From contig NZ_CP019706.1 of assembly GCF_002101395.1 (NCBI RefSeq), forward strand, positions 930,001 to 994,000: a stretch of 64,000 nt of DNA, written 5' to 3'. Of the stretch, positions 25,537 to 35,100 are shown in pieces. The position numbers and the translations under genes were made by a program. The DNA comes from Pantoea alhagi (lineage in GTDB: Bacteria > Pseudomonadota > Gammaproteobacteria > Enterobacterales > Enterobacteriaceae). Position 1 is the stretch's first letter; each line of letters starts with the position of its first letter. A model generated the notes under the pieces. That model saw only the letters and a program-made list of their open reading frames with translations. It ran no database searches and was not told the DNA's origin.

Positions 25537-27734
25537 TATTCTCCCTCCCAGTTGGTGAGTGAATAAAAGAGAGCATCCGCCTCCAGACGTCCCAGCACAT
25601 GCACCGCCAGCGTCGGCTCCAGCTCAGCAAAAGAGAGCACCGGCACCTGATGGAAGGATTCGGCGATAAGCGCGCGCAGCGGCCCACGCAGATCCTGCGC
25701 TGCCAGCAGCACCGCCTGCTGTTCGTTGCCGGTGGTGAAGGCCTGGCCTATTTGCTGATGTACCGCCTGAATCTGTTCCTGGCTCAGCGCGAAGAAAATA
25801 TCGTTCTGCGTCTGACGCAGGCTGTCGCGCAGCGCCTCTTCCAGCTCCGGTGACAGCAGCCAGGCGTGGATGCCGTCCGCCTGGCTGTATTGATGGCAAA
25901 GATGGGTTTTCAGCGTAATGCGCACCTGCTCGGTCAGCAGAAACACATCGCGCTCATGCTGACCATGCTCGATTAACGCTTCGGCGATGGCGCGTACCGA
26001 ACGCAGCGGAATACGCTCCGCCACCAGCTTTTGTAATACGCTGGAGAAGCGCGCCAGCGGCATTACCCGCTGCAGTTCCTGCGCCAGCTCCGGCTGCTCG
26101 CTCTCCAGCCAGCCCATCAGCGCGCGGGTTTCCTGCAGGCCGATAAAATGCGGGCTGCTGGCGTGAATGGCATTTTCCATCCGTTTCAGCAGCAGCCCGG
26201 CGGCAGTCCAGCGCACCACCTCCTGATTTTCCAGCAGCGGATGATCGGGTGGCAGCCAGAGATAGTGCGCCTCCTGACGCGCGGCCTGGCCCAGCGCGGG
26301 TTTCGGCGCGACGCTCGACGGCGCTTCCTCCCCGCCCGTTTCCGGCAGCGCAGGCTGATTGTCAGCCTGTAGCTGGCGCTGCTCTTCTTCGCTCAGGCTC
26401 TCCAGCCAGCGCGCCTCCACGGCAAGGCAGGCGGTGTTAAAGGTGCCGGCCACTTTCGGGATTTCATACACCGAGAAGCGGAATTCATCCGCGCTCAGCT
26501 TGTCGCTGAATTCAATGTCAAACGCCGGTAGGGTAAAGCCGAAGTTATAGACGATACGGTTACGCAGGCGGCGGATCTCCTGCACTAAATCGAGGGTTTC
26601 CGCCTTGCCGCGACAGTCGGTGGGAAACTGGATCAGATAAGGCCGCGTTGGGTTGAACTGGCGCAGATCCTCGCGGCCATTCAGCTCCGGCGGGATCACT
26701 TCGTTTTCAATTTGCGGCTGGGCGAGACGCAGCGTATGCCGGGCGCGCCACACCTGGAATCCGCCGCTGCTGAGGGTGATCAGCGCCAGCAGGGTAAAAA
26801 CCAACCCCGGCATTCCCGGCACCAGCGCAAAACCCAGCATGCCCATTGAGGCGAGGATCCATGCCTTCGGCTGGCTGGTAAGCTGTTCGGCGATCTCACG
26901 GCCAATATTCGGCGCTTCCACGCTGTCGTTGTCCGATGAAACGCGCGTGATGATCATCCCGGCCGTAAGCGAGATCAGCAGCGCCGGGATCTGGGCGATC
27001 AGCCCGTCGCCAATGGTGAGGATCGAGAAGACATGCAGCGCCTCGCCCGCCGTCATGCCCACCTGCAGCACGCCGATACTGATGCCGCCGATCAGGTTGA
27101 TAAACAGGATCACCAGCGCGGCGATGGCATCGCCCTTCACGAATTTCATCGCGCCATCCATTGCGCCAAATAGCTGGCTCTCTTTGGCCAGATCGCTACG
27201 CCGCGCTTTGGCCTGATGCACATCGATCAATCCGGCGCGCAGATCGCTGTCGATTGACATCTGCTTTCCCGGCATCGCGTCGAGAGTAAAGCGCGCCGCG
27301 ACTTCCGCCACGCGCTCCGATCCTTTGGTGATCACCAGAAAGTTCACCACCGTCAGGATCAAAAACATCACCATCCCAACCGCCAGATTGCCGCCGACCA
27401 CGAAGCTGCCAAAGGCTTCAACGATATGGCCCGCGTCCTGCTGGATCAGGATCTGGCGCGTCACGGAGATCGACAGTGCCAGACGAAACATCGTGGTCAA
27501 CAGCAGCACTGCCGGAAAGGTGGAAAAGGCCAGCGGCTTTGGCAGGTACATCGCCAGTACGATCAGCAGCGAAGAGAGGCAGATATTCAGCGCTATCAGC
27601 GTATCAATCAGCGCCAGCGGCAACGGGATAATCAGCATAAACACCAGCGCCATGGCAAAGGCGGCGCCGACAATCTCAGAGCGCTGCATGGCGCTAATGG
27701 CAATTTTATTGAGAATTAAAAATAAGCCGTTCAT
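25536..27734 (-). CDS. hrcV: HrcV, major export gate / inner-membrane channel (SctV)
   Basis: This 732-aa protein has seven to eight membrane helices in residues about 20-330. They carry the FHIPEP-family signatures (VFMLIIPLPLALIDTLIALN, and FTLDAMPGKQMSIDSDLRAG). A large cytoplasmic domain (about 370-732) forms the nonameric ring that receives substrates. It is the second gene of the hrpJ operon, 23 nt after hrpJ. Confidence 0.97.
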   Translation of the reverse strand: MNGLFLILNKIAISAMQRSEIVGAAFAMALVFMLIIPLPLALIDTLIALNICLSSLLIVLAMYLPKPLAFSTFPAVLLLTTMFRLALSISVTRQILIQQDAGHIVEAFGSFVVGGNLAVGMVMFLILTVVNFLVITKGSERVAEVAARFTLDAMPGKQMSIDSDLRAGLIDVHQAKARRSDLAKESQLFGAMDGAMKFVKGDAIAALVILFINLIGGISIGVLQVGMTAGEALHVFSILTIGDGLIAQIPALLISLTAGMIITRVSSDNDSVEAPNIGREIAEQLTSQPKAWILASMGMLGFALVPGMPGLVFTLLALITLSSGGFQVWRARHTLRLAQPQIENEVIPPELNGREDLRQFNPTRPYLIQFPTDCRGKAETLDLVQEIRRLRNRIVYNFGFTLPAFDIEFSDKLSADEFRFSVYEIPKVAGTFNTACLAVEARWLESLSEEEQRQLQADNQPALPETGGEEAPSSVAPKPALGQAARQEAHYLWLPPDHPLLENQEVVRWTAAGLLLKRMENAIHASSPHFIGLQETRALMGWLESEQPELAQELQRVMPLARFSSVLQKLVAERIPLRSVRAIAEALIEHGQHERDVFLLTEQVRITLKTHLCHQYSQADGIHAWLLSPELEEALRDSLRQTQNDIFFALSQEQIQAVHQQIGQAFTTGNEQQAVLLAAQDLRGPLRALIAESFHQVPVLSFAELEPTLAVHVLGRLEADALFYSLTNWEGE

Positions 27735-27757
27735 CTTACGTCTCTCTGGCTTTGCGC

Positions 27758-28879
27758 TCAGGGGTTACGCGCCTGTTTACGTTCGTTCTTTAACAGCGCG
27801 GCGCTGTGACTTGCCAGCAGCGCCAGCGCGGTTTTTCGCCCATCTTTGACTTTCCATAACGCCAGCGGCAGGCTGCGCACCAGCGGCAGTATCGCGTTAA
27901 AGAACATCGACAGCTGGCGGGCGCTGGGGTGTGCCACCACATCTTCGCCTAACTGCTGGAGATCTTGCTGCCAGGCGCCGTGGTGGCTGAGATGCAGCAG
28001 GCGGCGCGTCAGATCCACCGCGCTGACGCTATGCAGCGTCATTTTTCCCGCCATGCGCTCCAGCAGCTTCTGGCTCTCTTCCAGCGTATGACTCACCTGG
28101 CGCGCTTCCGCGAGGCCGGTCTGGATATGGCGCAGCGCGCCGGTGCTGATGGAAGAAGCCAGCGCGGCGATATCGTCTGCCAGCGCCCGCTGTAAAGTGC
28201 GCAGGCCAGAGACAAACTGCTGTGGTTCGGTATGCGCCAGCAGCAGATCGACCATCGCAATTGCCGACTGCTGATGGACAATGCTGTCGTAATAGAGGTT
28301 GCGCAGCGTCTGGCGCTGTTGCGGATGCACGGTAAATTCCGCAAAGGCGGCGGCGGTGTTCAGACCGGCGCGCAGGCGTTCGCCGTGCCGGGTTTGCAGC
28401 GTCTGTAAATGGTTATTGATGGTGTGACAAAGCTCGTCATCGCCCTGCTCACGCGCTTCACGCTCCATCACGCGCAGCAGCAGATCACAGCGAGCCGGAT
28501 CGTTATCCAGCTGCGCCAGCAGCTCATCGGTATCTGCTGGCGGCTTGCGTTTCAGCGCATCGCGCAGCTGGCCGAGGTGGGTTTCCCGCCGCGCCCGATC
28601 GTCGGAATCGAGCATGGCGTAAAGCTTATGCAGTTCAACCTTGCCTGCGTTTTGTCGGTGACGCAGGTGCTGCTGCTGCACACGGCGCTGTTCGGCTTTT
28701 TTCTGGCTTTCGGCACGCTCGGAGAACATCAGCCCCACTTCTTCTTTCATATCGTTGGCACTGACGGCAGCCGATTGTTCAGCGACCCGGCTGGCATTTT
28801 TCTCTGTGCCGCCGTCGGCGGCTTTCATCAGGGCTTTAAAAGGGTGCGGCATTAGCGGCAGCGTTGGGGTCTTCAGCAT
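27758..28879 (-). CDS. hrpJ: HrpJ, secretion gatekeeper (SctW)
   Basis: This 373-aa helical protein of the YopN/SctW (InvE) family has a Gln/Arg-rich N-terminal secretion region, the motif RETHLGQLRDAL and a long run of helices. Gatekeepers hold back effectors until translocators have been secreted. HrpJ is itself secreted in P. syringae. It is the first gene of the 11-gene operon hrpJ-hrcV-hrpQ-hrcN-hrpO-hrpP-hrcQ-hrcR-hrcS-hrcT-hrcU and lies 30 nt after a consensus hrp box. Confidence 0.94.
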   Translation of the reverse strand: MLKTPTLPLMPHPFKALMKAADGGTEKNASRVAEQSAAVSANDMKEEVGLMFSERAESQKKAEQRRVQQQHLRHRQNAGKVELHKLYAMLDSDDRARRETHLGQLRDALKRKPPADTDELLAQLDNDPARCDLLLRVMEREAREQGDDELCHTINNHLQTLQTRHGERLRAGLNTAAAFAEFTVHPQQRQTLRNLYYDSIVHQQSAIAMVDLLLAHTEPQQFVSGLRTLQRALADDIAALASSISTGALRHIQTGLAEARQVSHTLEESQKLLERMAGKMTLHSVSAVDLTRRLLHLSHHGAWQQDLQQLGEDVVAHPSARQLSMFFNAILPLVRSLPLALWKVKDGRKTALALLASHSAALLKNERKQARNP

Positions 28880-28908
28880 CGCCCGTTCCTCATCAGGTTG
28901 ACCCCGGT

Positions 28909-28936
28909 TATGTGGCGCTTTTGCGGTTCGGGTTCC
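28909..28936 (-). promoter_or_regulatory. hrp box of the hrpJ operon
   Basis: On the minus strand: GGAACC, 15 nt, CCACATA; a full HrpL consensus match, 30 nt before hrpJ. It is divergent from the hrpL promoter, 170 nt away. Confidence 0.93.
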
Positions 28937-29105
28937 CTGAATTCACAAATAAAAAAATTTTATCGCTTTGAAATAATTAACCTGTGAAATTTGTGTAAAA
29001 AATGGCACAGCGAATAAAATGCTTTTTGCCAGTTTTTTCTCAGAAATATCCTGGTAAATTAAACGGCGAATAATAAAAACAAGCTGTTAGTTGTTTTATT
29101 TCTCC

Positions 29106-29121
29106 TGGCACAGCGCTTGCT
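29106..29121 (+). promoter_or_regulatory. Sigma-54 (-24/-12) promoter of hrpL
   Basis: TGGCACAGCGCTTGCT matches the sigma-54 consensus TGGCAC-N5-TTGCW with exact spacing of the GG (29107-29108) and GC (29119-29120) doublets. Transcription should start near 29132, leaving a 33-nt leader before the hrpL ATG. The AT-rich 150 nt upstream would hold HrpS and IHF sites, though I see no clear HrpS operator. Confidence 0.96.
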
Positions 29122-29165
29122 ATAGCCAATCGGCACTCACACCCGATTCCTCTGGAGAAAATAAA

Positions 29166-29705
29166 ATGATCGACATTAATACCGACCAGCCAATAACTGT
29201 CTCTGCCGTTGCTATCGACTGGACGGACGTTTTTAAAAAAAATAATAAGAAATTACTGAATTTCATTCGCAAGCGTGTGGCGAATCATGAGGATGTGGAA
29301 GATATTGCGCAGATGACCTGCCTGGAGGTACTGCGTAACGGCCATAAATTTATCGGCGCTTCACGCCCGGAAACCTGGATGTTTGGTATCGCGATTAATC
29401 TGATTCGTAATTATTATAAATCCCAGCAGGGTCGCTTTTTATTTGATACGCTGAATGATGATATTCTTACCGATATGCATTATGACTGCGATCCGAGCGA
29501 TATCACGGAAAATGAACGGGTTTTAGGCGCAACCCTGGCCTCAATCGAAACCCTGCCGGACGATCTGAAAACCATGCTATCAATTTTAGTCGGGCATGAC
29601 GGCAGCTATCAGGATGTGGCGCAGCAGCTTAATATTCCGGTGGGCACCGTTCGTTCACGACTTTCCCGCGCCAGGGAAACGTTAAAAAATCGTGTTTATG
29701 CCTGA
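29166..29705 (+). CDS. hrpL: HrpL, ECF sigma factor of the hrp regulon
   Basis: This 179-aa ECF-type sigma-70 factor has region 2 at about residues 20-85 (HEDVEDIAQMTCLEVLR, PETWMFGIAINLIRNYY). Region 4 has a helix-turn-helix at about 145-172 (YQDVAQQLNIPVGTVRSRLSRARE). It directs RNA polymerase to the hrp boxes found in this window. An in-frame ATG at 29091 would put the sigma-54 promoter inside the gene, so the start at 29166, behind TCTGGAGA, is the right one. Confidence 0.97.
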   Translation: MIDINTDQPITVSAVAIDWTDVFKKNNKKLLNFIRKRVANHEDVEDIAQMTCLEVLRNGHKFIGASRPETWMFGIAINLIRNYYKSQQGRFLFDTLNDDILTDMHYDCDPSDITENERVLGATLASIETLPDDLKTMLSILVGHDGSYQDVAQQLNIPVGTVRSRLSRARETLKNRVYA

Positions 29706-29792
29706 GATTATTCTGACATTACGCGAATAAGATAAATCCGGCGGGAAAGTTTATTCTGTTGACTCGGCGCTGAAATTTCAGAGGGCTGATAA

Positions 29793-31304
29793 ATGATGCC
29801 AGAAAATGGAGATGCGTTATTGCAGAATTATTCTCATTACCTTAATCCTACGCTGACGCCGCCCGATAGTCTTTCTTCTATCGCGCTGGATCGCATTCAT
29901 GATGCGATTTATTTAGTGGATCGTAACCTGCGGATAAAATATGTTAACGAGAAGGCGTGCAAATTAATGGGCTATTCCCCGCATGCCTTAATGCAGCTTA
30001 GTTTCGCCGTTATCGATCATGAATTGCAGGATGATGATGTTACCGCGTTATGGTGGAAACTCACCATGCGCCCGGAAGGGATCACCTTTACCTCACAGCA
30101 CGCGCCCAGCCGGGGAGAACTGATCTCCGTTCAGGTGAGCTCCAGCCACTATCTGCACGGCGGCGAAACGCATGCGCTGTGCGTGGTGCGCGACGTGCGC
30201 GAGGTAAAACAGAAAGAGGCGGTTCAGCAGCTGCGCGAGAAACAGTTCCGCGCGCTGGTAGAAAACTCGCCGGATATGATCGCCCGTTTCGATCTGGCGC
30301 TGCGCTGTGTATATGTTAACCCGCCGGTGCTGAAGTGGTTTGAAGGGCGCGAACAGGAGATCTATCACCGACAGCTGACCGAAGCGGTGCCGCACAATGA
30401 GACCGGCATGGCGCTGCTGCGTCTGGTGTCGCAAAGCATGGCGAGCGGCAACGAAGCGGAAGGCGAGCTGACGCTTACCCAGGGCAGCCGCCGACGCATT
30501 CTGCACGTACGCAGCGTGCCGGAGTTCAATCTGCACGGCGAGTTAGAGAGCGTGCTGACCGTCGGACGTGATATCACCGCTATCCGCCTGGCGGAAGAGG
30601 AACTGCGTGAAGCGCATCAGCAGCTGCGTCTGCTGGCACGCAATCAGGAAACCCAGCGCGAGGCGGAGCGCAAGCATCTGGCCCATGAGATTCATGATGA
30701 GCTGGGGCAGCATTTAACCTCGCTGCGCGTTGGTCTGTCGCTGATCCGTATGCAGTCGCCAGAGGCGGGCGAAGCGCTGCATCAGCAGGTGGAGAACTTG
30801 ATGCAACTGGTGGACAGTACTATTCAGGTGGTGCGCGACGTCTCTACCCGCCTGCGCCCAAATATGCTGAATCTGGGTCTGGTGCCGGCGCTGGAGTGGC
30901 TGCGCGACGAGTTTAACAAGCACAATACCACCCGCTGCATTTTTATCCCGCCGCAGGGAAAAGCGCTGCGCCTGAGCGACGAATGCGTTACCGCCGCCTT
31001 TCGCGTGGTGCAGGAGTCGCTGACCAATGTGCAACGTCATGCCAAAGCCAGCAGCGTGTATATCTTTGTGAAACAGGATGGCGATAAGCTGCGGATCGAT
31101 GTGGTGGATAACGGCAAAGGCTTTGATATGCAGAATGTGCGTCCTAACGCCTGGGGGTTGCCGGGCATGGTGGAGCGGGCCGCGATGCTGAACGGCGAAG
31201 TGCGCATTGACAGCCGTCCCGGCGAAGGCACCCGCGTACAGCTGAGCTTTCCGCATCGTCCGCGCAGCCTTTCCCGCGCCCTGTTTAACAAGATTGATAA
31301 GTGA
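29793..31304 (+). CDS. hrpX: HrpX, cytoplasmic PAS histidine kinase
   Basis: This 503-aa sensor kinase has no membrane helix. Two PAS domains (about 25-135 and 145-265) precede a HisKA_3 dimerisation segment with phospho-His near residue 303 (HEIHDELGQH). A HATPase_c domain follows, with VVDNGKGFD and GLPGMVERA motifs. In Pantoea/Erwinia HrpX phosphorylates HrpY, which activates hrpS. The signal is thought to be intracellular, perhaps nutritional. It starts 87 nt after hrpL, probably with its own promoter, and ends 7 nt before the hrpY ATG. Confidence 0.95.
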   Translation: MMPENGDALLQNYSHYLNPTLTPPDSLSSIALDRIHDAIYLVDRNLRIKYVNEKACKLMGYSPHALMQLSFAVIDHELQDDDVTALWWKLTMRPEGITFTSQHAPSRGELISVQVSSSHYLHGGETHALCVVRDVREVKQKEAVQQLREKQFRALVENSPDMIARFDLALRCVYVNPPVLKWFEGREQEIYHRQLTEAVPHNETGMALLRLVSQSMASGNEAEGELTLTQGSRRRILHVRSVPEFNLHGELESVLTVGRDITAIRLAEEELREAHQQLRLLARNQETQREAERKHLAHEIHDELGQHLTSLRVGLSLIRMQSPEAGEALHQQVENLMQLVDSTIQVVRDVSTRLRPNMLNLGLVPALEWLRDEFNKHNTTRCIFIPPQGKALRLSDECVTAAFRVVQESLTNVQRHAKASSVYIFVKQDGDKLRIDVVDNGKGFDMQNVRPNAWGLPGMVERAAMLNGEVRIDSRPGEGTRVQLSFPHRPRSLSRALFNKIDK

Positions 31305-31311
31305 GCACCTC

Positions 31312-31953
31312 ATGACGCAAGCAATACGCCTGATGATTGCTGACGATCACGCTATTATGCGTGAGGGACTGAAGCAAATTTTTCTGCTGGATGACGGCAT
31401 TGATGTCGTCGGAGAAGCGGCTGACGGCGGTCAGGTGCTGGAGCGCCTGCGCGAAGGCGGCATCGATCTGCTGCTGCTGGATATTTCCATGCCCGGCATC
31501 AGCGGCGAAGATCTCATTAACCGCATTACCCTGCAATATCCAGCGCTGCGTATTCTGGTGCTGAGCATGTATAACGAACCGCAGATTGCCCGTCGGGTGC
31601 TGTACTGCGGCGCGTTGGGCTATATCACCAAGGATAAAAACCCGGAGGCGCTGTTGAGCGCGATTCGGCAGGTAGCACGCGGCGCGCGCTATATCGATCA
31701 TGAGCTGGCGCAGGAGATTATTTTCTCTCAGTATCAGAGCGGCGACCGGCCACCGCATGAGAACCTGACGATGCGCGAGCGTCAGATCATGATCATGCTG
31801 GCGCATGGCGAATCGATCAATGCCATTGCCGATGCGCTGGTGATCAGCAATAAAACCGTCAGTACCTATAAGTCACGCCTGATGAAGAAAATGAAGTTCA
31901 CTACCAACGCCGATATTGTGAAATATGCGATTAGCCATCATCTGGTGCAGTAG
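31312..31953 (+). CDS. hrpY: HrpY, NarL/FixJ-type response regulator
   Basis: This 213-aa protein has a receiver domain with acidic pocket DDH near residues 10-12 and phospho-acceptor Asp near residue 57 (LLLLDISMPG). The C-terminal LuxR-type helix-turn-helix contains LTMRERQIMIMLAHGESI and LVISNKTVSTYKSRLMKKM. It activates hrpS in relatives. ATG 31312 is preferred to the in-frame TTG at 31294, which would overlap hrpX, because the family begins at MTQAIRLMIADDHA. Confidence 0.95.
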   Translation: MTQAIRLMIADDHAIMREGLKQIFLLDDGIDVVGEAADGGQVLERLREGGIDLLLLDISMPGISGEDLINRITLQYPALRILVLSMYNEPQIARRVLYCGALGYITKDKNPEALLSAIRQVARGARYIDHELAQEIIFSQYQSGDRPPHENLTMRERQIMIMLAHGESINAIADALVISNKTVSTYKSRLMKKMKFTTNADIVKYAISHHLVQ

Positions 31954-32121
31954 CGCGGGGCATAGATATCAACGAGCGTACGCGCCCACCATGCTACTGA
32001 TAGCTGGTGGTATACCCGTTGCAAAGAGAAAGCACCTTGCCAGCGACGGGCTAAAACTTTAGCGTTATGATAAGCGAAACTGATTAAAGACCTGCCAGGG
32101 TCAGAAAAGCATAAGGCAAGG

Positions 32122-35100
32122 ATGAAAAGTATGAGTGCAGCACAAGCCGGGCAATGGCTACGCTACTGGCGCAATTCACTGGCAGACGCTGAAAGCGGCA
32201 GTGGCGCAATGACCCATAAGGCGCTGAGCGAATACCAAAAAGTACCGGCAGAAATAATCGGGCAAGGTTGCCTGGACAAAGAAAGTGATGCCCTGAACCT
32301 GCTGTTTAAAGACGTTCCTGATGAGACAAAATTTATCAAGCTTACGCTGCGCCCTGCGGCTTATCGGGTTAAGCAGGAACATGAGCACAGCAAAAGTAGT
32401 TCTTCGGGTTTCCCTGAGACAATAACGCCAGTCATCTGCCCAGTCTGGCTTAGCCGGGAGGGACATCTTCTGCCTGCTGGCAAGCCACAAATCCCGCGCG
32501 ATCTTCTCTCTCCTCAGTATGACGATAAGTTTACTTTGGCCTCCGTTCAGGATCTTGACCGTTTTCTGGATCAGCAAACGATACAAATTTATAGCGAGCA
32601 GGAAGCCAGTGCGCTCTTCAGCAAGCAACCCGACTTCGATAAAGCAACGTCTCCCTGGAGTCTTTATATTGCTTCGGCCCGTGAGCTGTTCAAGCTCTGC
32701 GACAGAGAACGGCTTAAAGCGCGCTATACCAACCAGAACGGTGGCTATCTTAAAAAGATCGAGGATGCTATCAGCGGAAGCTACCAGATTTTAAAACTTT
32801 ACGACTGGCTGGCTGAGTGCAAAGAGTCGCTGCCGCTGGCGGAAAGCTACGCGCTTGAAAACAACACGCAACATTTTCCTTGCGCCAATGCGCTGACGCA
32901 GCTGGTGACCCGCGCAGGGCATTCCAATTCACGTTTTCCTCTTGCCGCTGCCCAGCGCGATGCGTTGGCCCAGGTTATGACCATGCAGCCCGGCGAGATC
33001 CTGGCCGTTAACGGCCCACCCGGCACGGGTAAAACTACCTTTGTCCTCTCTGTTGTTGCCTCGCTATGGGTAGAAGCCGCATGGAAAGAAACCCAACCGC
33101 CATTGATTATCGCCGCCTCAACTAATAATCAGGCCGTAACCAATATTATCGAGGCCTTTGGCAAAGACTTTGAAGAGAATAATGATCCCTTAAGTGGCCG
33201 TTGGCTGCCAGAAATGAAAAGCTACGGGGGATATTTCCCTGCCCCCAGCCTGGAAGGCGAAGCAGCAAAGCATTATCACACGCCCTCCTTTTATAAGCTG
33301 CTGGAAAATGAAGACTACGTAGACCGCGCGGAAAGTGCCTTTTTGACCCGTGCGCAAGCGGTTTTGCAAGGCACGGACCTGACAACGGTAAAACAAGTTA
33401 AGCAAAAGATTTGGAAGGAAATTAATGCCTGCTATCAATTGATGGCCGAGCTTGAAGTGAGCTGGAAAAATTTTGATAAGCTGCAACTCAAGCGTCAGCA
33501 GATGGAGCCTGAAAAGAGGCGAACCGCTTTACAAGCTGAGCTATTAACTCTTAAGCAAGATCTTATCGGCGTTGAAGATAGCCTTACTGGCTGGCTGAAA
33601 TTCTGTGCAGATGAATCCCTGCTGTTGAGCTTACTGGACGTCGTCCCTGCCGTAGCGAACAAACGCAGGGCTAAGCGTAAGCAATTTATCAAAAATAACT
33701 TTTCCTCTCTGGCCTGTACGCTGGCTGACGATTGCTCCGCTGAAAGGCTGGAAGCCAGACTGGAAGATTGGCTTAAAAAGCAACGGAAGAATATTGAATA
33801 TCTGGAGCAACAGCTGGGTCAAATAGCGACTTTACAGAAGCAGTATCAGCTGGCAGAAGAGGAATGGCTACAGCTAAGCGCGCCTTTTAGAAATAAGAAA
33901 ACAGCAACGGCTTCCTGGGATGAAATTGACCGCTCGCTGGATGTTTCTTTACGCTTTCGCCTGTTTCAACTGGCGGTACATTATTGGGAGGCGCGCTGGC
34001 TCCTGGACTATCAAGAGCACGACCGCGAGATGCTGATTAGAAACCGCAACGGCAATGATGCGCAGGGTCTGAAGGCGGTGCGTGCCCGCTGGGCGCGTCG
34101 CATGTGTCTGACGCCCTGTATTGTTTCAACGCTTTATTCTCTGCCTGGGTATATGACCTATAAGGTATTTGAGAGCGAAGGCGTTTTTAATAATGAATAT
34201 CTGATCAATGAGATCGATCTGCTGATCATTGATGAAGCGGGACAGGTGGCGCCTGACGTTGCTGCTGCCTCTTTTGCGTTGGCCAGGCGTGCGCTGGTGA
34301 TCGGTGATGTGCATCAAATTCAGCCCGTTAGCAGCCAGTCGCCGGTGATTGATATCGGCAATCTGATGCAGCATCAGCTATTAGCTAATGCCGCTGACTA
34401 CAATGAGCTTTGCCAACAAGGACGTTCCGTTGTTGAAGGTTCAGTAATGCAGATTGCTCAGCAAGCCAGCCGTTATCACTATCTGCCGGAAGCAGAAGCA
34501 GGCATGTTTTTGAGAGAGCATCGACGCTGTTATGACGAACTCATCTCCTTCTGTAATGAGCTGTGCTATCACGGCTTGCTGGAGCCTAAACGTGGAAGCA
34601 TCGATGCCGCAGAAAAGCGGCCGCCTTTTCCGGCGTTAGGCTATTTGCATATAGACGGTCTGGCCGAATCTCCTCCTGCCGGCAGTCGCATTAACCGTCT
34701 TGAAGCCAATACCATTGCCGACTGGCTGGCAGATAAGCGCGCTGAACTGGAAGCGTTTTACGGCGCTAAGCTGGAAAATATTGTCGGAGTTGTCACGCCG
34801 TTTAAAGCGCAGGAGCGACTCATCGCTGAAGCCTGTAAAAGCCGTGGTATTGATGTCGGACGCACCGAGGGGAAAATGACTGTTGGAACAGTGCATGCAC
34901 TTCAAGGGGCTGAACGCAAAATCGTTCTTTTCTCTGCGGTTTATTCACGCCATAGTAATGGCAGATTTATCGATAAAGACAGTTCAATGTTAAATGTCGC
35001 CGTTTCACGCGCCAAAGATAGCTTTCTTGTTTTCGGCGATATGGAGGCTATTGATGCCTCTCCGCGCGGAACGCCCCGACATTTACTTGGCGAATATTTA

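Noticed and set aside
29002..29007. A second TGGCAC upstream of hrpL
   Set aside because: No GC doublet at the -12 spacing, so it is not a sigma-54 promoter.
29091..29165. N-terminal extension of HrpL from ATG 29091
   Set aside because: It would include the sigma-54 promoter itself and has no ribosome-binding site; ATG 29166 has one.
30714..31313. 199-aa frame antisense to hrpX, and similar long antisense frames in hrp and crt genes
   Set aside because: High-GC genes give long shadow frames; these have no signals and lie fully opposite strong coding sequence.
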